Source: Coxiellaceae bacterium UBA6002 (lineage in GTDB: Bacteria; Pseudomonadota; Gammaproteobacteria; UBA6002). Taken from it: DNA of 16,995 nucleotides. Shown in pieces: positions 8,072 to 15,199 of the stretch; position 1 is the stretch's first letter; each line of letters starts with the position of its first letter. The notes under the pieces were generated by a model, which was not told the origin of the DNA, made no database searches, and saw nothing but the letters and a program-made list of their open reading frames with translations. The stretch spans positions 1-16,995 of the forward strand of contig DJAM01000019.1 in the NCBI GenBank assembly GCA_002429595.1. The letters run 5' to 3'. The position numbers and the translations under genes were made by a program.

Positions 8072-9100
8072 CTAATCGTCGTGCGTTTTAATACCAGCCT
8101 TTAATAATAAGCACAAAATTACTAACGGCAAAATTGCGATAAAAGTAATGGGTAAAGTCCAGGCTGGAAAATATAAAGTAAATATTGCTAATGGTAAGAG
8201 CCACAAAATATTAATCCATAGAACTCGCATTACCACCTGTTTGTGACAACCCGTTCTCTTTACAGCTTGTTGAAACGCATGAGTACGGTGAGCTAAATAC
8301 CACGTTTCACCATGGATAATTCTGAACAGTAGGGTCAACGTGGCATCAACCCAAAAACAACCCAAAAGAATCAACCATTGCCAAATCGTTAAGCTATTTG
8401 AAACTCCTGTCGAGACTAGTAAAACGCCAAATACGAATCCTAAAAAGCCACTGCCAGTATCTCCCATGAACACCCTAGCGGGTGACCAATTCCAAAACAA
8501 AAACCCTGCTGCTGCTGAACCAAGTAGCAATAGTACTGGAAGATGATAAAAATCACTTTTTAAAATGAGTAATAATGCTACTGCGAACGAAACAAAAACG
8601 GCTTCACTTGCTGCCAGACCATCAATGCCATCCATAAAGTTATAAAGATTTATCAGCCACACTAAGCCAATTAACCCAACCACATTGCCAATCATTCCCC
8701 AATGCCACACACGAAAACCACAGTCGAGCGGCGGCATCCCCCCCAGAAAATAGATGACACTGCTCGCTGCAATAAAATGAAATAGAATTCGCACCTTGAC
8801 AGGAACATGTTTCCAATCATCCCACAGACCGACACTCGCTAAGATCAAACCACCCATTAAAAAAGAGGCTAGCAAAGTACTGTCATAAATCCCCAGCCAA
8901 TTGAAAAAACTAATACCCAATAAAAAGCTAATCACAATACCAATGCCACCTGCGCTTGGTGTTGGCGATTGATGAGAGCTGCGGTCATTAGGAATATCAA
9001 TAATGTGAAAACGGTAAGCAAGACGTCGAAGAGCAGAAACCAAACTAATGGTTGTTAAAAATCCAAATACGATTATGAGAAATGTAGCATTTTTCATCAT
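8072..9100 (-). CDS. Undecaprenyl-phosphate sugar-1-phosphate transferase (WecA/WbpL-like, GT4/MraY superfamily)
   Basis: This 342-residue polytopic membrane protein would transfer a sugar phosphate from a UDP-sugar to undecaprenyl phosphate on the inner face of the cytoplasmic membrane, starting an O-antigen-like glycan. Family marks are DIPNDRSSHQSPTPSAGG at 35-52, the metal-binding WDDW at 93-96 in GLWDDWKHVP, NLYNFMDGIDGLAA at 151-164, RVFMGDTGSGFLG at 209-221, and the HRTHAFQ loop at 271-277. Hydrophobic segments alternate throughout, beginning at about residue 6. The HRxHAFQ loop makes it look nearer to WbpL than to enterobacterial WecA, but the donor sugar cannot be told from this. Two ATGs stand together (9100 and 9097); a stop just upstream rules out a longer form, and the nearest AAGGA is unusually far (16 bases). 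A family A hairpin lies between it and wbpE. Confidence 0.92.
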   Translation of the reverse strand: MMKNATFLIIVFGFLTTISLVSALRRLAYRFHIIDIPNDRSSHQSPTPSAGGIGIVISFLLGISFFNWLGIYDSTLLASFLMGGLILASVGLWDDWKHVPVKVRILFHFIAASSVIYFLGGMPPLDCGFRVWHWGMIGNVVGLIGLVWLINLYNFMDGIDGLAASEAVFVSFAVALLLILKSDFYHLPVLLLLGSAAAGFLFWNWSPARVFMGDTGSGFLGFVFGVLLVSTGVSNSLTIWQWLILLGCFWVDATLTLLFRIIHGETWYLAHRTHAFQQAVKRTGCHKQVVMRVLWINILWLLPLAIFTLYFPAWTLPITFIAILPLVILCLLLKAGIKTHDD

Positions 9101-9138
9101 AGTAATCGCAGTTTACATCCTTCAATTAATTCCAACTA

Positions 9139-9215
9139 CTGTCATTCCCGCGCAAGCGGGAATCCATGCAAAGTGCAGCTGGAAGCATGGATTCCCACCT
9201 GCGCGGGAATGACAG
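9139..9215. repeat. Family A inverted repeat in the wbpE-transferase gap
   Basis: The arms 9139-9169 and 9185-9215 (31 bases each, 2 mismatches) are reverse complements around a 15-base spacer. Both outer ends read CTGTCATTCCCGCG inward. The left arm also has its own inner palindrome, ATTCCCGC with GCGGGAAT. It occupies half of the 153-base gap between two genes read in the same direction. In RNA it would fold as a long hairpin, but no T-run follows on either strand, so it is not a standard terminator. It could stabilise or process the message. Confidence 0.85.
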
Positions 9216-9253
9216 TCTTCCACCCTCTTCCTCCACTGTGTGGATGGACAGAA

Positions 9254-10369
9254 TTATGGATACGGTGCACATTCAGCAGGCAAAACTACTTTCTTTAACT
9301 GTTCAGAAATAAATTCAATTTCAGAATCAGAAAGATAAGGATGAAAAGGTAGACTCATCACTCGTGTCGCTAAATATTCAGACTTAGATAAATCGACATC
9401 GCCCCAGTAATCCATGCTAAATACAGGTTGTTTATGTAATGGCACAGGATAGTGAATAGCTGTTGGAACGCCTTGCTCCTGCAGCGTAGCTTGTACTTCA
9501 GCGCGATTTGCAACTTGTACCGTATATTGGGCATAAATACTGCGGTTATAAGATTCAACGTAAGGGATATCAACAATACCTGTCAGCGCCTGGTTGTATT
9601 TTTCAGCGACTTGAGCCCGCAAACGAACTTCATTATCAAAAATATGTAATTTTGCAATCAAAATGGCAGCTTGAATAGTATCGAAGCGACTGTTCATGCC
9701 TAAGGTAACATGGTTGTAGCGAGTACTTTGACCGTGATTACGTATTTTTCGGATTTTGTCTGCTAAATCGTCATCATCGGTAAAGCAGGCGCCGCCATCA
9801 CCGTAACAGCCAAGAGGCTTAGCTGGAAAGAAACTGGTGCAGCCAATGGTTCCAAGATTACACGAGAAACGATTTTTATAAGTCGCACCAAAGCTTTGAG
9901 CTGCATCTTCAATTACATGCAAACCATACTCAACCGCAATTTCATTGATAGCATCATAATCAGCGCATTGGCCATATAAATTGACCGGCATAATCACTTT
10001 GGTTTTAGGGGTAATAGCTTGTTCAATTTGGGCCGGGTCAATGTTGTAAGTATGAGGATTGATATCAACAAAAACTGGTTTAGCACCCAGTAATCGAATC
10101 GTTTCTGCCGTAGCGATAAAGGTAAATGGAGTGGTGATCACTTCATCATCTGGTCTAATGCCAAGCGCCATCATAGCGACGAGTAAAGCATCAGTACCAC
10201 TGCTCACAGTAATAGCATGTTTAGCCTGGACATATTTTGCTAACTTATCTTCAACCTCAGCAATCTCAGGCCCCATAATATAAGTACCATGCTGAAGGAC
10301 TTTATTTATCCTCGAATTAACATCCTGTTCAATGAGTTGGTACTGCTTTTTCAAATCGATAAATTGCAT
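9254..10369 (-). CDS. wbpE: UDP-2-acetamido-3-ketoglucuronate aminotransferase WbpE
   Basis: The 371-residue PLP enzyme closely resembles WbpE/WlbC. It moves an amino group from glutamate to C3 of the keto sugar made by WbpB, giving UDP-GlcNAc(3NH2)A and 2-oxoglutarate. Conserved segments are MQFIDLKKQYQLIEQDVN, HGTYIMGPEIAEVEDKLAKY, VIEDAAQSFGATYKNRFSCN, and FFPAKPLGCYGDGGACF, with the Schiff-base lysine at K184 (K185 in the Pseudomonas protein). MSLPFHPYLS near the C-terminus is also typical. I choose the ATG at 10369, since homologues start directly with the M-x-F-I-D-L segment; an ATG 12 bases upstream (10381) is possible, and neither has a strong ribosome site. It is the first gene of the cluster seen here, divergent from purB. 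In Pseudomonas wbpE follows wbpD, whereas here it stands apart at the front. Confidence 0.94.
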   Translation of the reverse strand: MQFIDLKKQYQLIEQDVNSRINKVLQHGTYIMGPEIAEVEDKLAKYVQAKHAITVSSGTDALLVAMMALGIRPDDEVITTPFTFIATAETIRLLGAKPVFVDINPHTYNIDPAQIEQAITPKTKVIMPVNLYGQCADYDAINEIAVEYGLHVIEDAAQSFGATYKNRFSCNLGTIGCTSFFPAKPLGCYGDGGACFTDDDDLADKIRKIRNHGQSTRYNHVTLGMNSRFDTIQAAILIAKLHIFDNEVRLRAQVAEKYNQALTGIVDIPYVESYNRSIYAQYTVQVANRAEVQATLQEQGVPTAIHYPVPLHKQPVFSMDYWGDVDLSKSEYLATRVMSLPFHPYLSDSEIEFISEQLKKVVLPAECAPYP

Positions 10370-10404
10370 ATCCCGCCACATCTTTTAATTTTTAGAATCG
10401 TCGC

Positions 10405-10433
10405 ATCCTACACCACTCAAAGTTAAGACACAA
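10405..10433 (-). promoter_or_regulatory. Candidate promoter of wbpE
   Basis: On the minus strand TTGTGT (10428-10433) and TAGGAT (10405-10410) are separated by 17 bases. This would start RNA about 28 bases ahead of the chosen wbpE ATG. The boxes are only partial matches to the sigma-70 consensus. Confidence 0.3.
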
Positions 10434-10468
10434 GATCGTAGCAACTCCATACATTCCCTCTTTTTTTC

Positions 10469-10564
10469 CTGTCATTCCCGCGAAGGTGGGAAACCATGTT
10501 TGAAGCCACTCCTAAAATGGATTCCCGCCTTCGCGGGAATGACAGAAACTTCGCGGGAATGACA
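10469..10564. repeat. Family A inverted repeat with an extra tandem half-copy
   Basis: The arms 10469-10497 and 10517-10545 (29 bases, 2 mismatches) pair around a 19-base spacer, with outer ends CTGTCATTCCCGCGAAGG. The last 16 bases of the right arm, CTTCGCGGGAATGACA (10529-10544), are repeated exactly at 10549-10564, a 20-base period. The element lies between the divergent wbpE and purB starts. A T-run at 10461-10467 precedes it on the plus strand and so does not make it a terminator. Confidence 0.85.
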
Positions 10565-10581
10565 CGAAAGTAGAAATACTT

Positions 10582-10609
10582 TTGAATTTGAGATAGCAAC
10601 TCCTACAAT
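10582..10609 (+). promoter_or_regulatory. Probable sigma-70 promoter of purB
   Basis: TTGAAT (10582-10587) and TACAAT (10604-10609) are 16 bases apart. RNA would start near 10616, about 27 bases before the chosen purB ATG, leaving room for its ribosome site. An ATG at 10619 would then be almost leaderless, which supports the later start. Confidence 0.5.
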
Positions 10610-10642
10610 AGAGCAGCTATGCAACAAACCACAGAGGACTCC

Positions 10643-12016
10643 ATGGAGTTACAATCACTTACAGCTATTTCGCCCTTGGACGGGCGCTATGCGGACAAGG
10701 TAGAGGCCTTGCGTCCGATCTTTAGTGAATTTGGCCTGATCAAATATCGACTCCTCGTTGAAATCGAATGGCTACAGGCCTTAGCCAGACATGAAGATAT
10801 CAAAGAGGTTCCCGCTCTTTCTTCAGATGCGAAAAAATTCCTCAAAGACCTAATCTTAAATTTTTCACTCGAAGATGCTCAACGTGTCAAAGCTATCGAG
10901 CAAAATACCAATCATGATGTCAAAGCAGTTGAATATTTTCTAAAAGAGAAAATCCAAGAACAATCAGAACTTGTTAAAAGTAGTGAGTTCATTCATTTTG
11001 CCTGTACTTCAGAAGACATTAACAACCTTGCCTATGCTTTAATGTTAAAGGCAGGGATGGATGAAGTCCTGATTCCAATGTGCCATGAGCTGATCGCATT
11101 TTTAGAAAAGATGGCGGTTCAATATGCTGCTGTAGCCATGCTAGCTTTTACTCACGGCCAAGCGGCCTCTCCGACTACACTTGGCAAAGAAATTGCCAAT
11201 ACGGTGACACGACTTAAGCGGCAATTGCAATACATAAGGTCTGTTGCATATCTAGGCAAAATCAACGGTGCGGTCGGCAATTTTAATGCTCATCAAATAG
11301 CTTATCCCAATATTGATTGGTTAGGCTTTTCAAAGGGATTTGTTGAGCACTTAGGGTTAACCTGGAATGCCTTTACCACTCAAATTGAACCGCATGATTT
11401 CATCGCCGAACTTGCTGATGCGATCTGTCGCTTCAATAATGTCGTGATCGATCTTGACCGAGACATTTGGGGTTACATTTCCCTTGGTTACTTCCAACAG
11501 AGAATAGCTGCAAATGAAGTCGGCTCCTCCACTATGCCTCATAAGGTCAATCCTATTGATTTTGAAAACTCGGAAGGTAACTTAGGATTCGCCAATGCCA
11601 TCCTTCATTTTCTAAGTGAAAAGCTGCCAATCTCGCGCTGGCAACGAGATCTCACCGACTCAACCGTCTTACGAAATTTGGGAGTCGCTTTTGGTCATGT
11701 CTCAATTGCCTATCAAGCAACGCTAAAGGGTTTGAAAAAACTTCACGTTAACGAAGCAAAAATTGCTAGGGATTTAAATGACAGCTGGGAGGTCCTCGCT
11801 GAAGCAATTCAAACGGTAATGAGGCGCTATGGTATTGAACAGCCCTACGAAAAGTTAAAGGCTCTAACCCGCGGTCAGCGAATAGACGAAGAAACTTTAC
11901 GCAAGTTCATCCAAAGTCTACACTTACCAGAAGAGGTTAAAGTTGAGCTATCTCAACTGACACCGTCTAAATACATAGGATTAGCCAGTCAACTGGCTAA
12001 AAAAATAACGGAGTAG
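10643..12016 (+). CDS. purB: Adenylosuccinate lyase PurB
   Basis: The 457-residue cytoplasmic enzyme cleaves succinylaminoimidazole-carboxamide ribotide and adenylosuccinate, releasing fumarate, in purine synthesis. It follows the E. coli type throughout: MELQSLTAISPLDGRYADKV at the start, NTNHDVKAVEYFLKEK at 89-104, SEFIHFACTSEDINNLA, the catalytic H171 in FTHGQAASPTTLGKE (the more usual form is THGQPATPTT), and the mobile signature loop GSSTMPHKVNPIDFENSEGN with catalytic S295. Both catalytic positions fall on the same numbers as in E. coli. I choose ATG 10643, not 10619, because homologues begin MELxSL and GAGG stands 5 bases ahead. It is followed after 9 bases by the YiiX-like gene, and the two are probably one transcript. 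Confidence 0.97.
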   Translation: MELQSLTAISPLDGRYADKVEALRPIFSEFGLIKYRLLVEIEWLQALARHEDIKEVPALSSDAKKFLKDLILNFSLEDAQRVKAIEQNTNHDVKAVEYFLKEKIQEQSELVKSSEFIHFACTSEDINNLAYALMLKAGMDEVLIPMCHELIAFLEKMAVQYAAVAMLAFTHGQAASPTTLGKEIANTVTRLKRQLQYIRSVAYLGKINGAVGNFNAHQIAYPNIDWLGFSKGFVEHLGLTWNAFTTQIEPHDFIAELADAICRFNNVVIDLDRDIWGYISLGYFQQRIAANEVGSSTMPHKVNPIDFENSEGNLGFANAILHFLSEKLPISRWQRDLTDSTVLRNLGVAFGHVSIAYQATLKGLKKLHVNEAKIARDLNDSWEVLAEAIQTVMRRYGIEQPYEKLKALTRGQRIDEETLRKFIQSLHLPEEVKVELSQLTPSKYIGLASQLAKKITE

Positions 12017-12025
12017 CGTAGAGAC

Positions 12026-13033
12026 ATGAAGTTTTCTTTAGGTGATTGGGCCGTTAATAAGCTGGGTCGATGGTTAACCCGCATGGAACCCCCGCGCCGC
12101 GCATACCTCTGTGATTTCGAAAGAATCCGCTATGAAATTCGACCAGGCGATGTATTACTCGTCGAAGGTCGTAATCGAATCAGCCGTTGGGTAAAAAAGA
12201 CGACCCAAAGTCCTTGGTCTCATGCCGCACTGTATATCGGTCGTTTATATGATATCGACGACCCAGATCTGCGACGAAAAATACGTGAACATTTCAGCGG
12301 CTCATCCGATAGCCAACTCGTGATTGAAAGCATGATTGGCAAAGGAACAATTGTCACGCCACTTTCTTTTTATCGGCATGATCATTTGCGTATTTGCCGA
12401 CCGCAAGGATTATCACGACATGATGCGCAAGAAATTATCCGTTATGCAGTCAGTCGATTAGGCGGAAAGTATCACTTGCGCCAAGTGTTTGACATGTGGC
12501 GTTTTCTCTTACCATGGGGCTATCTGCGACGTTGGCATTCGGTATTATTTGACAGTAAAGGTTCTCAAGCACTTTATGATATTTGTTCATCAATGATTGC
12601 AGATGCTTTTCGCTCGGTTAACTTTCCAATTCTACCAATTGTCAAACAAGATGATGAAAATGGCATTGAGCTAATTCAACGCAATACTCGTTTATACACA
12701 CCAAGCGATTTTGATTACTCACCCTATTTTGACATCATCAAATATCCATTCTTTTCGCTCTCAGAAAAAGCACCATACCATCACTTACCTTGGAAAGAAG
12801 GCGCTGTTGGGATTGACGATGGTCGTGAGTACTATTTATCTCCTGTGGTGAACGAAACTCCTGATACCAAAACTGAAGAGTCAGAAAAATCTGCCGAACC
12901 AACGATTAGTCAAACTGATGAGCAAGAGAATCAGCAAGAACCTGTTCCTCAAGATCATCCTTCCGACAAAAACCCAAATACCTTAGCCGACATATTAAAA
13001 AAAGTACGTAATCGCCGCACTCACAGTCATTAA
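12026..13033 (+). CDS. YiiX/YebB-like permuted NlpC/P60 cysteine hydrolase
   Basis: The 335-residue protein has the circularly permuted papain-like fold of YiiX/YebB proteins, in which the histidine precedes the cysteine. IRPGDVLLVEGRNRISRWVK at 38-57 leads to H66 in SPWSHAALYIG, an acidic partner E101 follows in LVIESMIGKGTIVTPLSFY, and the likely nucleophile C187 is in ALYDICSSMIADAF. Relatives are hydrolases or acyltransferases acting on amide or ester bonds of peptides or lipids; the substrate here is unknown. No signal peptide is clear, although the N-terminus MKFSLGDWAVNKLGRWLTRM is an amphipathic basic helix that could touch membrane. From about residue 270 on, the chain is a polar low-complexity tail rich in E, Q, P, D and T ending in basic KKVRNRRTHSH. 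GGAG in the end of purB lies about 12 bases before the ATG. Its stop codon overlaps that of the convergent methyltransferase gene. Confidence 0.8.
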   Translation: MKFSLGDWAVNKLGRWLTRMEPPRRAYLCDFERIRYEIRPGDVLLVEGRNRISRWVKKTTQSPWSHAALYIGRLYDIDDPDLRRKIREHFSGSSDSQLVIESMIGKGTIVTPLSFYRHDHLRICRPQGLSRHDAQEIIRYAVSRLGGKYHLRQVFDMWRFLLPWGYLRRWHSVLFDSKGSQALYDICSSMIADAFRSVNFPILPIVKQDDENGIELIQRNTRLYTPSDFDYSPYFDIIKYPFFSLSEKAPYHHLPWKEGAVGIDDGREYYLSPVVNETPDTKTEESEKSAEPTISQTDEQENQQEPVPQDHPSDKNPNTLADILKKVRNRRTHSH

Positions 13034-13695
13034 GGCAGCTTTCTAATTAAAGTCAGCCCATCAGCAATGGGAATCATTGCCAATTCAACTCTGTCGTCAG
13101 AATGCAATTTTCGGTTAAACCCTCTAATAGCCACGGTATTGCCATCATTGATATTGAGATCTGCTACACGCCCACTCTGAAAGACATTATCAACAGCAAT
13201 CAAGCCACCCGGCATGAGTAATTTCAAAGAAAGTTCATAATAAGTAGGGTAATTTTTTTTATCCGCATCAATAAAGATGAAGTCAAAACTGTTTTCATAA
13301 CCTTCGCGCAACAAATTTTCTAAAGTGTCACTCGCTTGACCGATTCTTAATTGGATTTTGTTCGCAACCCCCGCTTTCTGCCAATATTTCTTTGCGGTAC
13401 CAGTCCATTCTTCATTAATATCACACCCAATAACCTGCCCTTGTTCTGGCAATGCTAAGGCAACCGCTAAGGCGCTATAACCCGTAAATACACCGATATC
13501 CAACGTTTTTTTCGCTCCAATGAGTTTGACCAGTAGCGCCAAAAATTGGCCTTCATCGGGACCGATTTGCATCTTGTAATTGCTCATTTTTGAGGTTTCT
13601 TCGCGAAGTTCGGCTAGGACTGGGTGTTCCCTTAGGGAGTTTTCTAGGCAATAACGATAAAGGTGGTCTGACATGAAGATATCGGATTGGCTCAT
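13030..13695 (-). CDS. Class I SAM-dependent O-methyltransferase (COG4122 type)
   Basis: The 221-residue protein fits the catechol/caffeoyl-CoA O-methyltransferase-like family. MQIGPDEGQFLALL at 42-55 and LDIGVFTGYSALAVALAL at 65-82 bind S-adenosylmethionine, FIFIDADKKNYPTYYE at 139-154 carries the metal and active-site aspartates, and GGLIAVDNVFQSGRV at 163-177 supplies D169-N170. The end, with FNRKL, DDRVELAMIPIADGLTLIRK, is also standard. Bacterial members are widespread, and their methyl acceptors are mostly unknown. The ATG at 13695 has AGGAG about 10 bases before it and gives the family's length; an in-frame ATG at 13782 would add residues coded by the inverted repeat and is rejected. 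It is divergent from the recombinase gene, sharing a 201-base gap with it. Confidence 0.9.
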   Translation of the reverse strand: MSQSDIFMSDHLYRYCLENSLREHPVLAELREETSKMSNYKMQIGPDEGQFLALLVKLIGAKKTLDIGVFTGYSALAVALALPEQGQVIGCDINEEWTGTAKKYWQKAGVANKIQLRIGQASDTLENLLREGYENSFDFIFIDADKKNYPTYYELSLKLLMPGGLIAVDNVFQSGRVADLNINDGNTVAIRGFNRKLHSDDRVELAMIPIADGLTLIRKLP

Positions 13696-13731
13696 GTTTT
13701 GTTGGTCTCCTTTGGGGTGGTTTATTGTCTG

Positions 13732-13828
13732 TATGATTCGGGAATAGGAACGGGAGCGGGAACGATCTAAGAAGTGCCGCAATTTTTTTCGTTCCCGTTC
13801 CCGCTCCCGTTCCTATTCCCGAATCATA
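13732..13828. repeat. Family B perfect inverted repeat between divergent genes
   Basis: The arms 13732-13764 and 13796-13828 are exact 33-base reverse complements, TATGATTCGGGAATAGGAAC and on, around a 31-base spacer. The right side adds one more CGTTCC unit toward the spacer. Here the TATGATTC ends are outermost, the reverse of the 4567-4775 pair. The element sits 36 bases from the methyltransferase ATG and 68 from the recombinase ATG, so it must lie in or next to the promoters of both. It could form a strong hairpin or cruciform. Confidence 0.9.
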
Positions 13829-13843
13829 AAGAAACAATACATC

Positions 13844-13871
13844 TAGCAATATCACCTAACCACTTTATAAT
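13844..13871 (+). promoter_or_regulatory. Possible promoter of the recombinase gene
   Basis: A perfect TATAAT box lies at 13866-13871, about 25 bases before the chosen ATG. The best -35, TAGCAA at 13844-13849 with a 16-base gap, is poor. It lies just outside the family B repeat. Confidence 0.3.
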
Positions 13872-13896
13872 ACCTGGTTTAGCTTGGCAGTGCTCA

Positions 13897-15159
13897 ATGA
13901 AAAAAACTTCTAGCAAAATTATTCCTAAACCACTATTCGACACCATCGAAGCCCTAGACGAAGATCTCAATCCAATTATCGCCACCTATCTCGAAACACT
14001 AAAAATCGAAAATATCCAAGAACAATACGAACTTACTTTAGAGTTCCTCCGCAGCTACGCGGGCTCACTAGATACCTTCAACGCATACCGCAGAGAAGTA
14101 GAACGCTTTCTCCAATGGAGCTGGCTGATTAGCAAAAAATCAATCAAAGTAATCGATCGGAATGATATACGGCTCTTTTTAGAATTTATCCAACAGCCGC
14201 CTCGAGAATGGATTGCTATTAAAAATGTGCCGCGTTTTATCGACCGTGAGGGGTTACGACAACAGAATCCAGCCTGGCGCCCTTTCGTAGTACGCATTTC
14301 TAAAGCATTACATAAACAAGGGGTCAAGCCTGATACTGATGAGTACGAGCTTACTAATAAGTCCATTCAAGCGCTCTTTGCTGTGCTAAGCACCTACTTT
14401 ACTTTTTTACAGCAGGAAGGTTATTTAGAAGTCAACCCAGTGCAATTGATCAGACAGAAAAATCGTTTTTTGCAGCGACAACAATCACAAAAAGTGACGC
14501 GTAAATTAAGTAATACACAATGGGACTTTGTCATTAATGCTATCGAAGCTCAAGCCAACCATGATTCCGATTTTGAACGATATTTGTTTATGATGTGTGC
14601 ATTTTATCTACTGGGTCTTAGAATTTCGGAATTGGCAGATACGCCTGGAAGAGTGCCCAAGATGGGCGATTTTAGCCCAGATAAACATGATCGTTGGTGG
14701 TTTACAACTGTCGGGAAAGGCAATAAAGTACGGGATGTTGCGGTCCCAAACGCCATGTTAGAGGCGTTAAAGCGTTATCGATTAAGTAGAGGATTGACTC
14801 CACTACCTAGCAGAGGAGAAAACACCCCTTTATTACATAAAGAAAGAGGTCGAGGCGGCCTTGGCACACGTCAGATTAGAAACTTAGTGCAAATCTGCTT
14901 CGATAAGGCAATAAATAAACTTCGTGAAGCTAGCAAACACGATGAGGCTCAAGATCTAGCAGTTGCTACGGTCCATTGGCTAAGACACACCGCAATCTCT
15001 GCCGATGTGGAACATAGGCCACGAGAGCATGTTCGCGATGATGCTGGCCATGAAAATGCAACGATTACAGATCGCTACATCGATACGGATAGAATCGCAC
15101 GCCATGAATCTGCAAAACATAAGCCTCTCAAACCTCTAAACTCAAACGATCCCTATTAA
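13897..15159 (+). CDS. Orphan tyrosine recombinase / site-specific integrase
   Basis: The 420-residue protein is a tyrosine recombinase that would cut and rejoin DNA through a phosphotyrosine bond. An N-terminal SAM-like core-binding domain spans roughly 25-200 (LRSYAGSLDTFNAYRREVER, then LFAVLSTYFTFLQQEGYLEV). The catalytic domain shows R242 in LLGLRISELAD, K274/K277 in VGKGNKVRDVAVP, H360-x-x-R363 in VHWLRHTAIS, H385 in DDAGHENATIT and the nucleophile Y394 in TDRYIDTD, with the XerD-like spacing of 9 between H385 and Y394. All active-site residues are present. It is longer than XerC/XerD (about 300), with a middle insertion LTPLPSRGENTPLLHKERGR that appears native to its subfamily. ATG 13897 is chosen; the frame extends upstream only through the inverted repeat. 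No prophage, attachment site or cargo gene is visible nearby. The ribosome site is weak. Confidence 0.88.
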   Translation: MKKTSSKIIPKPLFDTIEALDEDLNPIIATYLETLKIENIQEQYELTLEFLRSYAGSLDTFNAYRREVERFLQWSWLISKKSIKVIDRNDIRLFLEFIQQPPREWIAIKNVPRFIDREGLRQQNPAWRPFVVRISKALHKQGVKPDTDEYELTNKSIQALFAVLSTYFTFLQQEGYLEVNPVQLIRQKNRFLQRQQSQKVTRKLSNTQWDFVINAIEAQANHDSDFERYLFMMCAFYLLGLRISELADTPGRVPKMGDFSPDKHDRWWFTTVGKGNKVRDVAVPNAMLEALKRYRLSRGLTPLPSRGENTPLLHKERGRGGLGTRQIRNLVQICFDKAINKLREASKHDEAQDLAVATVHWLRHTAISADVEHRPREHVRDDAGHENATITDRYIDTDRIARHESAKHKPLKPLNSNDPY

Positions 15160-15199
15160 TTAAAGCTAGGATGGTTAAAAATCTTGGAGCAATGACTGA

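Noticed and set aside
10461..10545. Rho-independent terminator at the T-run and hairpin
   Set aside because: The T-run precedes the hairpin on the plus strand, and the minus strand has no T-run after it.
13696..13896. Longer N-termini for the methyltransferase (to 13782) and recombinase (from 13774)
   Set aside because: The added residues are coded by the inverted repeat, exceed family lengths, and lack the ribosome site seen at the inner methyltransferase start.
14805..14875. Repeat insertion inside the recombinase (LTPLPSRGENTPLLHKERGR)
   Set aside because: It resembles peptides coded by common short repeats, but the frame is intact, the catalytic domain runs on normally, and a similar loop is, as far as I recall, native to this subfamily.
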